From: Pectobacterium carotovorum
GTDB lineage: Bacteria; Pseudomonadota; Gammaproteobacteria; Enterobacterales; Enterobacteriaceae
DNA: 64,000 bases
Direction: 5' to 3'
Assembly: GCF_900129615.1 (NCBI RefSeq)
Contig: NZ_FQWI01000002.1
Coordinates: 124,001-188,000 of the forward strand
Shown here: positions 9,860 to 21,723 of the stretch, one piece after another
Layout of the letters: every line of letters starts with the position of its first letter
Position numbering within the stretch: the stretch's first letter is position 1
Position numbers and translations under genes: made by a program
Notes under the pieces: generated by a model
The model's input: only the letters and a program-made list of their open reading frames with translations
The model's database searches: none
What the model was told of the DNA's origin: nothing

Positions 9860-12577
9860 ATGCACAAGGAAGACATCATCGACCGGCGCTATTTCCAGTA
9901 TTGGGGAAAAGCAAAAAGAGCCGCGGATGCGCTGGAGGGGGATGATTATCATCTGCTGCCTTATCACGGTTTGGATGTGGCGGCCTGCGGTTATTTTTTA
10001 TTAAAGGAAAACTATTTTCAGGCTAATCATGTGCTGCGTGAACTGGTATTTGGCGATGATGATGTCGCCGCATGGTTTGCGTATTTTCTGGCCTGGCACG
10101 ATATTGGAAAGTTTGCTCGTGGTTTTCAGAGCAAATATGCCAACCCTGATTCCCCGTTAGTCCAGCATTCGGGGCAGTCTGGGAGGGACAGGCATGACGA
10201 TCTGGGCTTCTGGCTATGGACGATGCGTGGTGACATTCCCAATTTATTTCCTTTAGGGACGAAAAAGCCCACTTCGGTGGTGAAAAATACGCTGGAGATC
10301 TGGCTGAACATTGTTACCGGGCACCACGGCAAACCGGCGGCGGAATGCAAAGGCAGTCTGGCTTTTCATCGTGATGACTATCTGGCGGTAGAACATTACC
10401 TGCATGATCTGGAAACGTGTTTTCCCAACGCGTCTGCGTTCCCTGCCTGTTTCGCTGATAAAGGCTGGCGAAACAGGCTGAAGCAGCAAAGCTGGGCGCT
10501 GGCTGGCTTGACCGTGCTGGCGGATTGGCTGGGCTCGCGCCAGCAGGATTTTCGCTATTGCAGCACGCCGATGCCGCTTGAAACCTACTGGCGTGAACAC
10601 GCGCTGCCGACGGCAGAAAAGGTCATCTCGCGTTTGCCACGAACCCCGTCTCCTGCTCCTTTCCATTCTATCCAACAGCTCTTTCCGTTTATCCAACGCC
10701 CAACGCCGCTGCAACAGCAGGCGCTGGAGGCTGATATTTCTGCTGACGGGCCGCAGCTTTTCATTTTAGAAGACGTGACCGGCGCGGGGAAAACAGAAGC
10801 GGCGATGGTACTGGCGCATCGGCTGATGGCGCAGCAAAAAGCGAGCGGTATTTATGTCGGCCTGCCGACGATGGCGACGGCGAATGCGATGTATCTGCGG
10901 CTTGCCAAGGCCTACCACGCATTATATTCACCAGAGCACAGCCCTTCGCTGATGCTGGCGCACGGAGCGCGGCATATGTCGTCAGCCTTTATGCAATCGC
11001 TGTGGGAAGGCGACAGTCAGGGGCAGGCGCAGTACGACAAGAAGGAAAACGCCGCCAGCAAAGACTGCGACATCTGGTTTGCGGACTCGCGCAAGAAAGC
11101 GCTGCTGGCGGATATCGGCGTGGGGACGCTCGATCAGGCGCTGATGGCGGTGATGCCATTTCGCCACCAGTCGTTACGGGTGTTGGGGCTACAGAACAAG
11201 CTGCTGATTCTGGATGAAGTGCACGCGTATGACGCCTATATGAGCAAGCTGATCGAACTGTTGATTGGCTTCCATGCACAGCAGGGTGGTAGCGTGATTA
11301 TCCTCACCGCGACGCTGCCGCTTAATCTGCGAGAAAAGCTGACGTGGGCGTTCGCGCAGGGGATTGCGTGTGAAGCTGTACAGCTCAATCCCGACGCGGA
11401 TTATCCGTGGATGACGCAGTTAACGCGTGAGTGTCTGCTGGAAGCGCGGTTGGATACACGGGCGGAAGTGCGACGCGAGGTCAAGATTGGCTGGTTGATG
11501 GAACGGTTGCAGGGCATTGAACGTGTGAAAGCTGCCGTGGCGGCGGGGCAATCGATCTGTTGGATCAGGAATACGGTGGATGACGCCATTGCCGTGTATC
11601 GCCAGCTCATTGAGGCGGGTATTGCAGAGGAAAATATGTTGCTGTTCCATAGTCGTTTCGCCTTTTGCGATCGCATGGCGATTGAGGAACAGGCGCTGAC
11701 GTGGTTTGGCAAAGACAGTACGCCGGAGCAGCGTGCTGGCAAGGTGCTGATTGCCACGCAGGTTGTCGAGCAATCGCTGGATATTGATGTTGATAACATG
11801 ATTAGCGACCTTGCGCCGATCGATCTGCTGATTCAGCGTGCAGGGCGGCTACAGCGGCATATCCGGTTTCTCGACGGGCGTCGTAAAACTGAAATGGACA
11901 CTGCACCGCTAACGGATGAGCGCCCGGCGGCGGTGCTGCACATTATGGCACCGGTCTGGCAGCCGGAAGCAGGAGCCGACTGGCTGGGCGATGAACTACG
12001 CAACAGCGGCTACGTTTACCCCGATCATGCCGCGTTGTGGCGCACGCAGGCGATATTACGCGAACACGGCGCGATAAAAATGCCGGAAGCGGCGCGACAG
12101 CTGATCAACAGCGTGTATGAAGAACAGATCGCGGTGCCTCCGGCCTTGGAAGCGATAGCCAACAAGGTTCTGGGAGAACGATATGGCCAGCGTTCAGTGG
12201 CGGGTCAGTCATCGTTGGCGTTTGTACACGGTTACTGTGCTCAATCCAGCGACTCTGGCTGGAGCGATGCGGTGGATATCTCCACCCGCATAGGAGAGGA
12301 AACGCTGGATCTGTATCTGTCATGGAAACCGGAAAATGATGGCGAACTCCCGCAGCCGTACGCTGCGTCCGAAACCTTCGGCTGGGAGCAAAGCCGCGTG
12401 CAGGTTCGGTTAAGCTGGTGGCAGAAGCGTAAAACTGGATTACCGATACTGGAAGGTGACGCGCTGGAACAGTTTCGGCAGCAATTACACCGCCCACAGG
12501 CCGAAGTGCTGCTGCTGAATCGGGGTGAAACCCACGCGTTTTATAGTAAGCAGGTAGGGTTGATGCTCAGTCAATAA
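9860..12577 (+). CDS. cas3: Cas3, type I-E helicase-nuclease
   Basis: Effector nuclease recruited by Cascade to unwind and degrade target DNA. The HD nuclease domain is N-terminal, with the HD pair at residues 80-81 (AWHDIGKFARGF). The helicase domain shows Walker A GAGKTEAA near residue 308, the DEVH box near 452 (ILDEVHAYD), TATLP, and motif VI QRAGRLQRH. The 905-residue length fits I-E Cas3. It stands alone upstream of the cascade genes, as in E. coli, but here a HigBA module on the opposite strand separates them. Its last 11 bases overlap the higA 3' end tail to tail. Confidence 0.96.
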   Translation: MHKEDIIDRRYFQYWGKAKRAADALEGDDYHLLPYHGLDVAACGYFLLKENYFQANHVLRELVFGDDDVAAWFAYFLAWHDIGKFARGFQSKYANPDSPLVQHSGQSGRDRHDDLGFWLWTMRGDIPNLFPLGTKKPTSVVKNTLEIWLNIVTGHHGKPAAECKGSLAFHRDDYLAVEHYLHDLETCFPNASAFPACFADKGWRNRLKQQSWALAGLTVLADWLGSRQQDFRYCSTPMPLETYWREHALPTAEKVISRLPRTPSPAPFHSIQQLFPFIQRPTPLQQQALEADISADGPQLFILEDVTGAGKTEAAMVLAHRLMAQQKASGIYVGLPTMATANAMYLRLAKAYHALYSPEHSPSLMLAHGARHMSSAFMQSLWEGDSQGQAQYDKKENAASKDCDIWFADSRKKALLADIGVGTLDQALMAVMPFRHQSLRVLGLQNKLLILDEVHAYDAYMSKLIELLIGFHAQQGGSVIILTATLPLNLREKLTWAFAQGIACEAVQLNPDADYPWMTQLTRECLLEARLDTRAEVRREVKIGWLMERLQGIERVKAAVAAGQSICWIRNTVDDAIAVYRQLIEAGIAEENMLLFHSRFAFCDRMAIEEQALTWFGKDSTPEQRAGKVLIATQVVEQSLDIDVDNMISDLAPIDLLIQRAGRLQRHIRFLDGRRKTEMDTAPLTDERPAAVLHIMAPVWQPEAGADWLGDELRNSGYVYPDHAALWRTQAILREHGAIKMPEAARQLINSVYEEQIAVPPALEAIANKVLGERYGQRSVAGQSSLAFVHGYCAQSSDSGWSDAVDISTRIGEETLDLYLSWKPENDGELPQPYAASETFGWEQSRVQVRLSWWQKRKTGLPILEGDALEQFRQQLHRPQAEVLLLNRGETHAFYSKQVGLMLSQ

Positions 12578-13040
12578 ATGTCTCAACAGGCACATTAAAG
12601 TAGCGAGAAAAATCCTTAACTTGCTGTAATGTCATGGTTCGCTTACCGTTAATAATGTCAGAGATGACGCTTTGCGTTGCAATTTGCTTTAAATCTGACT
12701 GTTTCAGCCCTCTTTCTTCAATAAAAAAAGCTAAGGCTTCAGCCTGACTGACGTGGGGCACATCTCGGTGTTTCTTTTCATATTCATAGACTCTGTCCGC
12801 GATGAGCTCTGCAAAAGTGGCTGGAATATCATTGACATCAGAGGAATAGAGGTAAAGTTGATTGATGCACTCCATTCTTTCCTGAAGATCATTATCGTCT
12901 TCAATAGGTTCCATACAGGCAGAGAGTAAAACAGACAGGCTGTTAAGCTGCTCAGAGGCTTCCTGAAGTAGAAGAGGTAAATTTTCGATGAGCCCACTGA
13001 TTCCTACAGAACTGTTAGAACCCAGAGATGTATTTCGCAT
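12567..13040 (-). CDS. HigA-like antitoxin with helix-turn-helix
   Basis: Antitoxin and autorepressor of a type II pair. The last 60 residues form an XRE-type helix-turn-helix (LKQSDLKQIATQSVISDIINGKRTMTLQQV) ending VPVETFID, closely like the end of E. coli HigA. The N-terminal part is Leu/Ser-rich and more divergent. The toxin gene is 3 bases upstream, the toxin-first order typical of higBA. Its 3' end overlaps cas3 by 11 bases on the other strand. It also resembles the orphan HigA at 21724-22140, so the locus carries two members of this family. Confidence 0.85.
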   Translation of the reverse strand: MRNTSLGSNSSVGISGLIENLPLLLQEASEQLNSLSVLLSACMEPIEDDNDLQERMECINQLYLYSSDVNDIPATFAELIADRVYEYEKKHRDVPHVSQAEALAFFIEERGLKQSDLKQIATQSVISDIINGKRTMTLQQVKDFSRYFNVPVETFID

Positions 13041-13043
13041 AAT

Positions 13044-13406
13044 TCACCTTTTTGTCTTCGTTTGAGCTTTCCACCACTTATCGTACTCTGCGTGAGAGCA
13101 CACGTCTTTCACATACAAAGAACCCGTATTAGGGTTTAACCATGCTATGATTCTGCAATTTTTACCATTAATATCAAATGCATATATATCAAGTGGTCCT
13201 TTGCGGCTTTCGTTTTCTAGCAATGCGAAAGGTATGCGATCGACATTCCAGCAAGATGTATTTCGCCATACATGACATAACTGTTCGTAGGACTCAAACC
13301 GCAGCGATGGCTTGTCAAAAACATCCAGCCATAACTTCAAACCAACTTTCCATTTCGCATGCTTTTTCATCGCATCGGTGATGGCCTTGGCTGAGATGAC
13401 TCTCAT
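13044..13406 (-). CDS. HigB-like toxin (RelE-superfamily mRNA interferase)
   Basis: In HigBA pairs the toxin cuts mRNA on the ribosome. The 120-residue product starts MRVISAKAITDAMKKHAKWKVGL and has the HigB hallmarks: a helical start, DIYAFDINGKNCRIIAWLN in the centre, and the C-terminal VKDVCSHAEYDKWW resembling the IREVMTHKEYD of E. coli HigB. It is first in the operon with higA 3 bases downstream. A perfect palindrome 16 bases before its ATG is the probable HigA operator. Function of the toxin has not been shown. Confidence 0.85.
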   Translation of the reverse strand: MRVISAKAITDAMKKHAKWKVGLKLWLDVFDKPSLRFESYEQLCHVWRNTSCWNVDRIPFALLENESRKGPLDIYAFDINGKNCRIIAWLNPNTGSLYVKDVCSHAEYDKWWKAQTKTKR

Positions 13407-13422
13407 TCTTGCTCCCTAATAA

Positions 13423-13439
13423 TATCGCAAATTGCGATA
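13423..13439. promoter_or_regulatory. Palindromic operator of the higBA promoter
   Basis: TATCGCAAATTGCGATA is a perfect inverted repeat of two 8-base arms around one base, placed just upstream of the toxin gene. This is where a HigA dimer would bind for autoregulation. It lies in the region shared with the upstream side of the cascade promoter, about 580 bases from casA. Confidence 0.7.
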
Positions 13440-13440
13440 A

Positions 13441-16219
<2,779 letters not shown>

Positions 16220-16222
16220 CTG

Positions 16223-17290
16223 ATGACCACTTTTATCCAGCTTCATTTTTTAACTGCTTATCCGTCTTCTAACCTGAACCGTGATGATGCAGGTCGTCCT
16301 AAAACCGCAATCGTCGGCGGCGTCGAGCGTTTGCGAGTGTCCTCGCAAAGCCTGAAACGTGCATGGCGTACCTCTGAGGTGTTTGAGTCCGCAATGGACG
16401 GCCATATCGGCACCCGCAGTCGTCGCATTGGGCGCGACATCTACAATACGTTGATTGCGGGCGGTATGAGTGAAAAGCTGGCCGATGAAGCGGCGAAGAG
16501 CATTGCTGAACAGTTCGGTAAACCGAAGAAAGAAGAAAAAGGCAGTAAAGATCCGCTGGAAAAATATGATATCGAACAGCTCGCTCATTTCAGCGTGCGG
16601 GAAAGGGCGTTGATCGATCAACTGGTTGCTCGCCTGATTGCAGAATCGCGTAAGCCGAATAGCGAAGAACTAAAACTGCTGCGTAAGGATGCCGCCAGCG
16701 TCGATATCGCGCTGTTTGGCCGGATGCTGGCCGCCGAACCGGAATTCAATGTCGAAGCAGCCTGTCAGGTGGCACACGCGCTGGGCGTGAGTGCTGTCAC
16801 CATCGAAGATGACTTTTTCACGGCGGTGGATGATCTGAATACGTCAGCCGACAGCGGATCGGCGCATATGGGCGAACAGAGCTTTGCTTCGGCGCTGTTC
16901 TATCACTATGTCTGCATTAACCGCGATCTGCTGCTGGAAAATCTGAATAATGATGAAGCGCTGGTGGCGCGTACCCTGCGTGCGCTGACGGAAACGGTGC
17001 TGACCGTATCGCCGGGCGGCAAGCAGAACAGCTTTGCCAGTCGGGCGCTGGCAACCTATGCGTTGGCAGAAAAGAGCACCGATCAGCCGCGTACCTTGTC
17101 GGTCGCGTTTTTCAAACCTATTCGTAGTGACGATCAGGTCAATGACGCCATCGATCTGTTGCGTAAACAAAAAACCAAATTTGACCGGGTGTACGCCTCT
17201 GCGGGCGGCGTTCCTTCCTATGAGCTGAACGTGGAAGCTGACAGCGAGGGCGGTTCGCTGCAAGGGTTACTGGATTTCATCAGCCAGTAG
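16223..17290 (+). CDS. casC: Cas7e/Cse4 (CasC), backbone subunit of Cascade
   Basis: Six copies form the helical backbone that holds the crRNA spacer. The N-terminal signature is clear: FLTAYPSSNLNRDDAGRPK followed by GGVERLRVSSQSLKRAWRTSE. The 355-residue length fits E. coli CasC (363). It lies between casB and casD with 3- and 9-base gaps, so it is part of the same transcript. Confidence 0.96.
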   Translation: MTTFIQLHFLTAYPSSNLNRDDAGRPKTAIVGGVERLRVSSQSLKRAWRTSEVFESAMDGHIGTRSRRIGRDIYNTLIAGGMSEKLADEAAKSIAEQFGKPKKEEKGSKDPLEKYDIEQLAHFSVRERALIDQLVARLIAESRKPNSEELKLLRKDAASVDIALFGRMLAAEPEFNVEAACQVAHALGVSAVTIEDDFFTAVDDLNTSADSGSAHMGEQSFASALFYHYVCINRDLLLENLNNDEALVARTLRALTETVLTVSPGGKQNSFASRALATYALAEKSTDQPRTLSVAFFKPIRSDDQVNDAIDLLRKQKTKFDRVYASAGGVPSYELNVEADSEGGSLQGLLDFISQ

Positions 17291-17299
17291 GAGCGCGCT

Positions 17300-18034
17300 A
17301 TGGATAACTATCTGGTCTTCCAGGTCTACGCCCCGCTAATGTCGTGGGGGGAAGTGGCGGTCGGTGAGGTGCGCCACACCTCGACGGTACCCAGCCGTTC
17401 GGCGCTGCTGGGGCTGTTGGCGGCGGCGCTAGGGATCCGGCGTGACGAGCGAGCCGCGCTGACGGTTTTTAACCAACATTACCATGTTGCGGTGCGGCCG
17501 CTTTCCGATCGTGAAACCTGGTTGAATGACTACCACACGGTGCAGATGCCGAAAGAAAACCGCAAGGTGCCGCGCTACACAAGGCGTGATGAATTACGGC
17601 CGGAGGCAGGGCAATCGCTCGAAACCATGCTGACCTCACGCGAATACCGCTGTGATGCCTATTACCACATCGCCATTAGCGCCACACCGGATGCACCTTA
17701 CTCGTTAAGTGCGCTGCGGGATGCACTGTTATCACCGGTGTTTACGCTTTATTTCGGGCGTAAAAGCTGTCCGCCTGCGCTGCCGTTGGCGCCGCACCTG
17801 TTTGCTGGCACGTTGGCTGAGGTGTGGCAGTTAGCAAAGCAGACGCCTGCGCTGAACGATCTCGCGTTAGAGATGATCGGCCGTGCCGAGGGCGTGTGCT
17901 ACTGGGAGCAGGAAACCGACACAGGGCTAACGGAGCAATATCGGGTCTCACGAAACGATCAGCCCGCCGATCGACGGCGCTGGCAGTTCACCTCCCGCGT
18001 GCAATATGTCGGCAGTGAAAAGGGAGATGAATAA
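17300..18034 (+). CDS. casD: Cas5e (CasD), 5'-handle binding subunit of Cascade
   Basis: Caps the crRNA 5' handle and contacts Cas8e. The 244-residue protein starts with the Cas5 RRM fold (DNYLVFQVYAPLMSWGEVAVG) and the conserved RHTSTVPSRSALLGLLAAALG stretch. The last base of its stop codon is the first base of the casE ATG (TAATG), an overlap typical of translational coupling. Confidence 0.95.
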   Translation: MDNYLVFQVYAPLMSWGEVAVGEVRHTSTVPSRSALLGLLAAALGIRRDERAALTVFNQHYHVAVRPLSDRETWLNDYHTVQMPKENRKVPRYTRRDELRPEAGQSLETMLTSREYRCDAYYHIAISATPDAPYSLSALRDALLSPVFTLYFGRKSCPPALPLAPHLFAGTLAEVWQLAKQTPALNDLALEMIGRAEGVCYWEQETDTGLTEQYRVSRNDQPADRRRWQFTSRVQYVGSEKGDE

Positions 18035-18681
18035 TGTATTTTTCCAGAATAACGCTGCAACTCAATGCGTTGCCGCGTGTGATGGCGGAAAAGCGGCTGC
18101 ATGCAGGGGGCTATGCCAGCCACCAATGGCTCTGGCAGCTTTTCCCTGAACAGCTTCAGCGTTCGTTCCTGTTCCGCGAAGAGGCGCATGAAACCAAAAG
18201 CCTGTTTTACCTGCTTTCTGAAAAGGCACCGCAGGCGGGTCACAATCTGTTTCAGGTGGAAACCAAGCCCTATCAACCGCAGTGGCATAACGGCATGACG
18301 CTAGCATTTTCGCTACGTGCTAATCCGGTGGTCACGCGAGACGGCAAGCGGAGCGATGTGCTGATGGATGCGCGTCATCAGGCGAAAGTTGCCGGGCTAT
18401 CTGGCGTAGAACTGTGGCGGCACCAACAGCAGCGTGCTCATGACTGGCTGGTGCGTCAGGGGGAAAACGCGGGCTTTGCGGTGTCGTCGTGTCGGGTCGA
18501 TGGCTATCAGCGCCACCGCCTGAATAAGCCCGGCCAGTCGGCGGTGATTATGTTCAGCAGCGTGGATTATGACGGCGTGCTTCACATTACGGATGCTGAA
18601 CGCTTTGCGACGGCTGCCCGACAAGGGTTAGGAAAAAGCAAAGCATTGGGGTGCGGCCTGCTGCTGCTGAAACGGGCGTAG
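18034..18681 (+). CDS. casE: Cas6e (CasE), crRNA-processing endoribonuclease
   Basis: Cuts the repeat at the base of its hairpin and stays bound to the 3' handle. Double RRM fold; the catalytic-histidine region is seen as HAGGYASHQWLW near residues 24-35 and the C-terminal glycine-rich loop as GLGKSKALGCGLLLL. The 215-residue length is close to E. coli CasE (199). The repeat hairpin CCCCGC/GCGGGG it must recognise is present in both arrays. Confidence 0.95.
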   Translation: MYFSRITLQLNALPRVMAEKRLHAGGYASHQWLWQLFPEQLQRSFLFREEAHETKSLFYLLSEKAPQAGHNLFQVETKPYQPQWHNGMTLAFSLRANPVVTRDGKRSDVLMDARHQAKVAGLSGVELWRHQQQRAHDWLVRQGENAGFAVSSCRVDGYQRHRLNKPGQSAVIMFSSVDYDGVLHITDAERFATAARQGLGKSKALGCGLLLLKRA

Positions 18682-18708
18682 CCTGCCCCGTTACAGGGAG
18701 AGTTGACG

Positions 18709-19626
18709 ATGTATGTTCCGCTTAACCCGATCCCGCTGAAGGATCGGGTTTCACTCATCTTTCTGCAATACGGGCAGATTGATGTCATTGACGGTGCGTT
18801 TGTGCTGGTGGATAAAACCGGCGTGCGAACGCATATTCCCGTGGGGTCGGTTGCCTGCATCATGCTGGAGCCGGGTACGCGGGTTTCTCATGCGGCTGTG
18901 CGGCTAGCTGCAACGGTCGGGACGCTGCTGGTATGGGTCGGCGAAGCGGGTGTACGGCTGTATGCGTCTGGCCAGCCCGGTGGTGCGCGGTCGGATAAAT
19001 TGCTCTATCAGGCCAAGCTGGCGTTGGATGAGGAATTGCGCCTGAAAGTGGTGCGCAAAATGTTTGAGCTACGCTTTGGTGAACCTGCGCCGAGCCGCCG
19101 TTCGGTCGATCAGCTCAGGGGAATTGAAGGTGCTCGCGTGCGCCAAACGTATACGCTGTTGGCGCAGCAGTATGGCGTGAAATGGAATGGCCGACGTTAC
19201 GATCCAAAAGACTGGGAACGAGGCGACAAGGTCAACCAGTGCATTAGCGCGGCAACGTCCTGCCTGTACGGTATTACGGAAGCGGCCGTGCTGGCGGCGG
19301 GCTATGCGCCAGCAATCGGGTTTGTCCACAGCGGCAAACCGCTTTCTTTTGTCTACGACATTGCCGACATCATCAAATTCGAGGGGGTGGTGGCGAAAGC
19401 TTTTGAAATTGCAGCCCGCAACCCTGCCGAGCCGGATCGTGAAGTTCGGCTTGCCTGTCGTGATATTTTCCGCAGCCAGAAAACGCTGAGCAAACTGATT
19501 CCCTTGATTGAGGATGTCTTGTCTGCGGGTGGCATTACGCCGCCGCTACCGCCGGACGATGCACAGCCGCCTGCAATTCCAGAACCGAAACCGTTTGGTG
19601 ATAGCGGCCACCGGGGGCAGGGTTAA
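18709..19626 (+). CDS. cas1: Cas1e, spacer integrase
   Basis: With Cas2 it inserts new spacers at the leader end. The 305-residue protein keeps the metal ligands: Glu in the stretch LRGIEGARVRQTY, His in FVHSGKPLSF and Asp in YDIADIIKFEG, matching E141, H208 and D221 of E. coli Cas1. I chose the ATG at 18709, with AGGGAG 8 bases before it, over the in-frame TTG at 18703. The Pro-rich tail (PPLPPDDAQPPAIPEPKP) is the usual disordered I-E tail. cas2 starts directly after the stop. Confidence 0.96.
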   Translation: MYVPLNPIPLKDRVSLIFLQYGQIDVIDGAFVLVDKTGVRTHIPVGSVACIMLEPGTRVSHAAVRLAATVGTLLVWVGEAGVRLYASGQPGGARSDKLLYQAKLALDEELRLKVVRKMFELRFGEPAPSRRSVDQLRGIEGARVRQTYTLLAQQYGVKWNGRRYDPKDWERGDKVNQCISAATSCLYGITEAAVLAAGYAPAIGFVHSGKPLSFVYDIADIIKFEGVVAKAFEIAARNPAEPDREVRLACRDIFRSQKTLSKLIPLIEDVLSAGGITPPLPPDDAQPPAIPEPKPFGDSGHRGQG

Positions 19627-20004
<378 letters not shown>

Positions 20005-20765
20005 GTGTTCCCCGCGCCAGCGGGGATAAACCGCACCACGACATGGCGTATCGCGCGGATGGTGCGTGTTCCCCGCGCCAGCGGGGATAAACCGGGAGCC
20101 ACCGACAGACAGGTTGTCCGGCAGACGTGTTCCCCGCGCCAGCGGGGATAAACCGCCGCTCCAGTTCTGGCCAGCATTCAACATCGCGTGTTCCCCGCGC
20201 CAGCGGGGATAAACCGAACTAGCGGGAATCATCAAACTACAAGCAAAAGTGTTCCCCGCGCCAGCGGGGATAAACCGTAGCCGCTACCGGCGTATGAACA
20301 GGTAGATGAGTGTTCCCCGCGCCAGCGGGGATAAACCGGCGTATGAGGGACAGATTTCGACCACTGATGTGTGTTCCCCGCGCCAGCGGGGATAAACCGC
20401 GCTCTCTGTTCCGGCTGTGGTTATTTCTGATGTGTTCCCCGCGCCAGCGGGGATAAACCGTCCATCCACTTTTCGTTAATCAGCGGCTGTTCGTGTTCCC
20501 CGCGCCAGCGGGGATAAACCGCCACTGGTAACGATTCCGTTATCGCATCATCAGTGTTCCCCGCGCCAGCGGGGATAAACCGGAATGGGTTACGCCTTTG
20601 CAAGTTCGCCGTTCGTGTTCCCCGCGCCAGCGGGGATAAACCGGTGGTTCTAATAAATTACAGGGACTTGTAGGAGTGTTCCCCGCGCCAGCGGGGATAA
20701 ACCGAGGAAATTGATGGAAACACTATTTGCGCTGGTGTATTCCCCGCGCTAGCGGGGATAAACCC
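20005..20765 (+). CRISPR. CRISPR1, type I-E array of 13 repeats and 12 spacers
   Basis: The 29-nt repeat begins GTGTTCCCCGCG and ends GGGGATAAACCG, the E. coli-like I-E repeat with the CCCCGC/GCGGGG hairpin. Repeats start every 61 bases at 20005, 20066, 20127, 20188, 20249, 20310, 20371, 20432, 20493, 20554, 20615, 20676 and 20737. All spacers are 32 nt. The last repeat differs at positions 3, 14 and 29, marking the leader-distal end. The array reads on the plus strand away from cas2. Spacer 2 (20095-20126) overlaps spacer 2 of CRISPR2 in target sequence. Confidence 0.98.
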
Positions 20766-20809
20766 TAATCCGTGGAAATCGCTAAAGAATTAGCTGTTCT
20801 GGCTCACAG
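20741..20809. repeat. Array-end duplication, copy 1
   Basis: These 69 bases, from within the last repeat of CRISPR1 through the post-array sequence into the 3' end of the antitoxin gene, recur at 21633-21701 with three mismatches by my count. The two copies flank the RelE/XRE toxin-antitoxin pair in direct orientation. Confidence 0.9.
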
Positions 20810-21153
20810 TTGTACAGCTTAGCTAGCTTTTTTCGGGTGCGTTTCTGCGGTCTTGAATCTGGGGATTCAAGCTGAGAGACGGCGGCTTGGGTAATGCCAA
20901 GTGCGGTTGCAACCTCTTGCTGTGAGAGGCCCCTAAAAATTCGCCAGGCTGCCTGTAAGCTGATGTCTTGATCAATGTGAATACTCACTACTTCATGAGG
21001 AATGGAGACATCATCCTCTTCGCTATGAGCGTAGGGAATGCTCTCATAAAGGGCGGGTTCATCAGCGTTTGCGATAAGTTTCTGGTATAACTCATACGGA
21101 ACAACAACATATTCAGGTTTACCGCTTTTATCCCGAATGACTTGTATGCTCAT
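20782..21153 (-). CDS. XRE-family antitoxin of a RelE-type pair
   Basis: Predicted antitoxin and autorepressor. The start at 21153 follows TTGGAGC by 9 bases; the frame is open further upstream. The 123-residue protein has an N-terminal part (MSIQVIRDKSGKPEYVVVPY) that looks like an antitoxin dimer/toxin-binding module and a C-terminal Cro/C1-type helix-turn-helix (LSQQEVATALGITQAAVSQLES). The stop lies 17 bases from the end of CRISPR1, transcribed toward it, so array read-through would be antisense to this gene. The toxin gene lies 73 bases upstream. Confidence 0.8.
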   Translation of the reverse strand: MSIQVIRDKSGKPEYVVVPYELYQKLIANADEPALYESIPYAHSEEDDVSIPHEVVSIHIDQDISLQAAWRIFRGLSQQEVATALGITQAAVSQLESPDSRPQKRTRKKLAKLYNCEPEQLIL

Positions 21154-21226
21154 AGTGTATTGCTCCAACATTTTCTTGCGATGGGTAAAAATCAGTTGTG
21201 GTGTAAAGAGGGATACGCTTCCCTCC

Positions 21227-21487
21227 TCAATATGTCGTTGTGGTCCTTCGCTTGACTTCAAGTATCTCGCACACTTGTGGTTCGCCGTTGATGAGCTCAA
21301 AGATAATGCGGTAATCTCCAACTCGTAGACGATACCGTTTGCCAGACGATTCGAGTTTTTTCAGATCCAGATTCACATCTGGAAATGTACTAAGCTCGCC
21401 CACTTTGTCTTTGATTCGTCTTCGATATCTGGTGTCAATTGTGCCGAGTTGTTTTAATGCCCGTTTTGACCAACTAACCTTAGTCAT
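21227..21487 (-). CDS. RelE/ParE-family toxin
   Basis: The 86-residue product has the compact RelE fold signature: basic N-terminal helices (SWSKRALKQLGTIDTRYRRRI), then LDLKKLESSGKRYRLRVGDYRIIFEL with the strand pattern and the Arg-rich surface used by ribosome-dependent mRNA interferases, and a short basic tail. It precedes the XRE antitoxin gene. The pair is bracketed by duplicated array-end sequence, so it was likely brought in as a unit. The last bases of the toxin gene lie in a region where the antitoxin frame is open, but the overlap is not needed. Confidence 0.82.
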   Translation of the reverse strand: MTKVSWSKRALKQLGTIDTRYRRRIKDKVGELSTFPDVNLDLKKLESSGKRYRLRVGDYRIIFELINGEPQVCEILEVKRRTTTTY

Positions 21488-21520
21488 GAATCCCTCAAAC
21501 GAAAGCCTTCCCTGATATAA

Positions 21521-21542
21521 GTTAATTATAAGACAATTTAAC
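21521..21542. promoter_or_regulatory. Inverted repeat upstream of the RelE-type toxin
   Basis: GTTAATTATAAGACAATTTAAC has two nearly complementary arms (GTTAATT and AATTTAAC with one extra base) and contains a TATAAT on the minus strand. It lies 34 bases before the toxin start and is the probable autoregulatory operator and promoter. Confidence 0.5.
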
Positions 21543-21583
21543 GATTTTTCTTATGTTTTGTTTATGGTTTTGCTGTGCCTTCA

Positions 21584-21657
21584 GGGATAAACCGTGGCTG
21601 CGCAATTCTGTGATGCGTGGCAATGCGAATCTTCCCCGCGCCAGCGGGGATAAACCC
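21584..21657 (+). CRISPR. Residual array end: partial repeat, one spacer, one degenerate repeat
   Basis: The last 11 bases of a repeat (GGGATAAACCG, 21584-21594), a 34-base spacer-like stretch and a full repeat at 21629-21657 that differs in its first three bases and last base. The closing base C and the following post-array sequence match the end of CRISPR1. This is a remnant of an array end and has no leader of its own. Confidence 0.85.
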
Positions 21658-21701
21658 TAATCCGTGGGAATCGCTAAAGAATTAGCTGTTCTGGCTGACA
21701 G
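21633..21701. repeat. Array-end duplication, copy 2
   Basis: Second copy of the 69 bases at 20741-20809. It includes codons for the last residues of the XRE antitoxin on the minus strand (PEQLIL then stop), so it is a remnant of another copy of that gene. Similarity stops at about 21701, just before the ribosome binding site of the orphan higA. Confidence 0.9.
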
Positions 21702-21723
21702 AGTATTACCGGAGGAATAAAGA

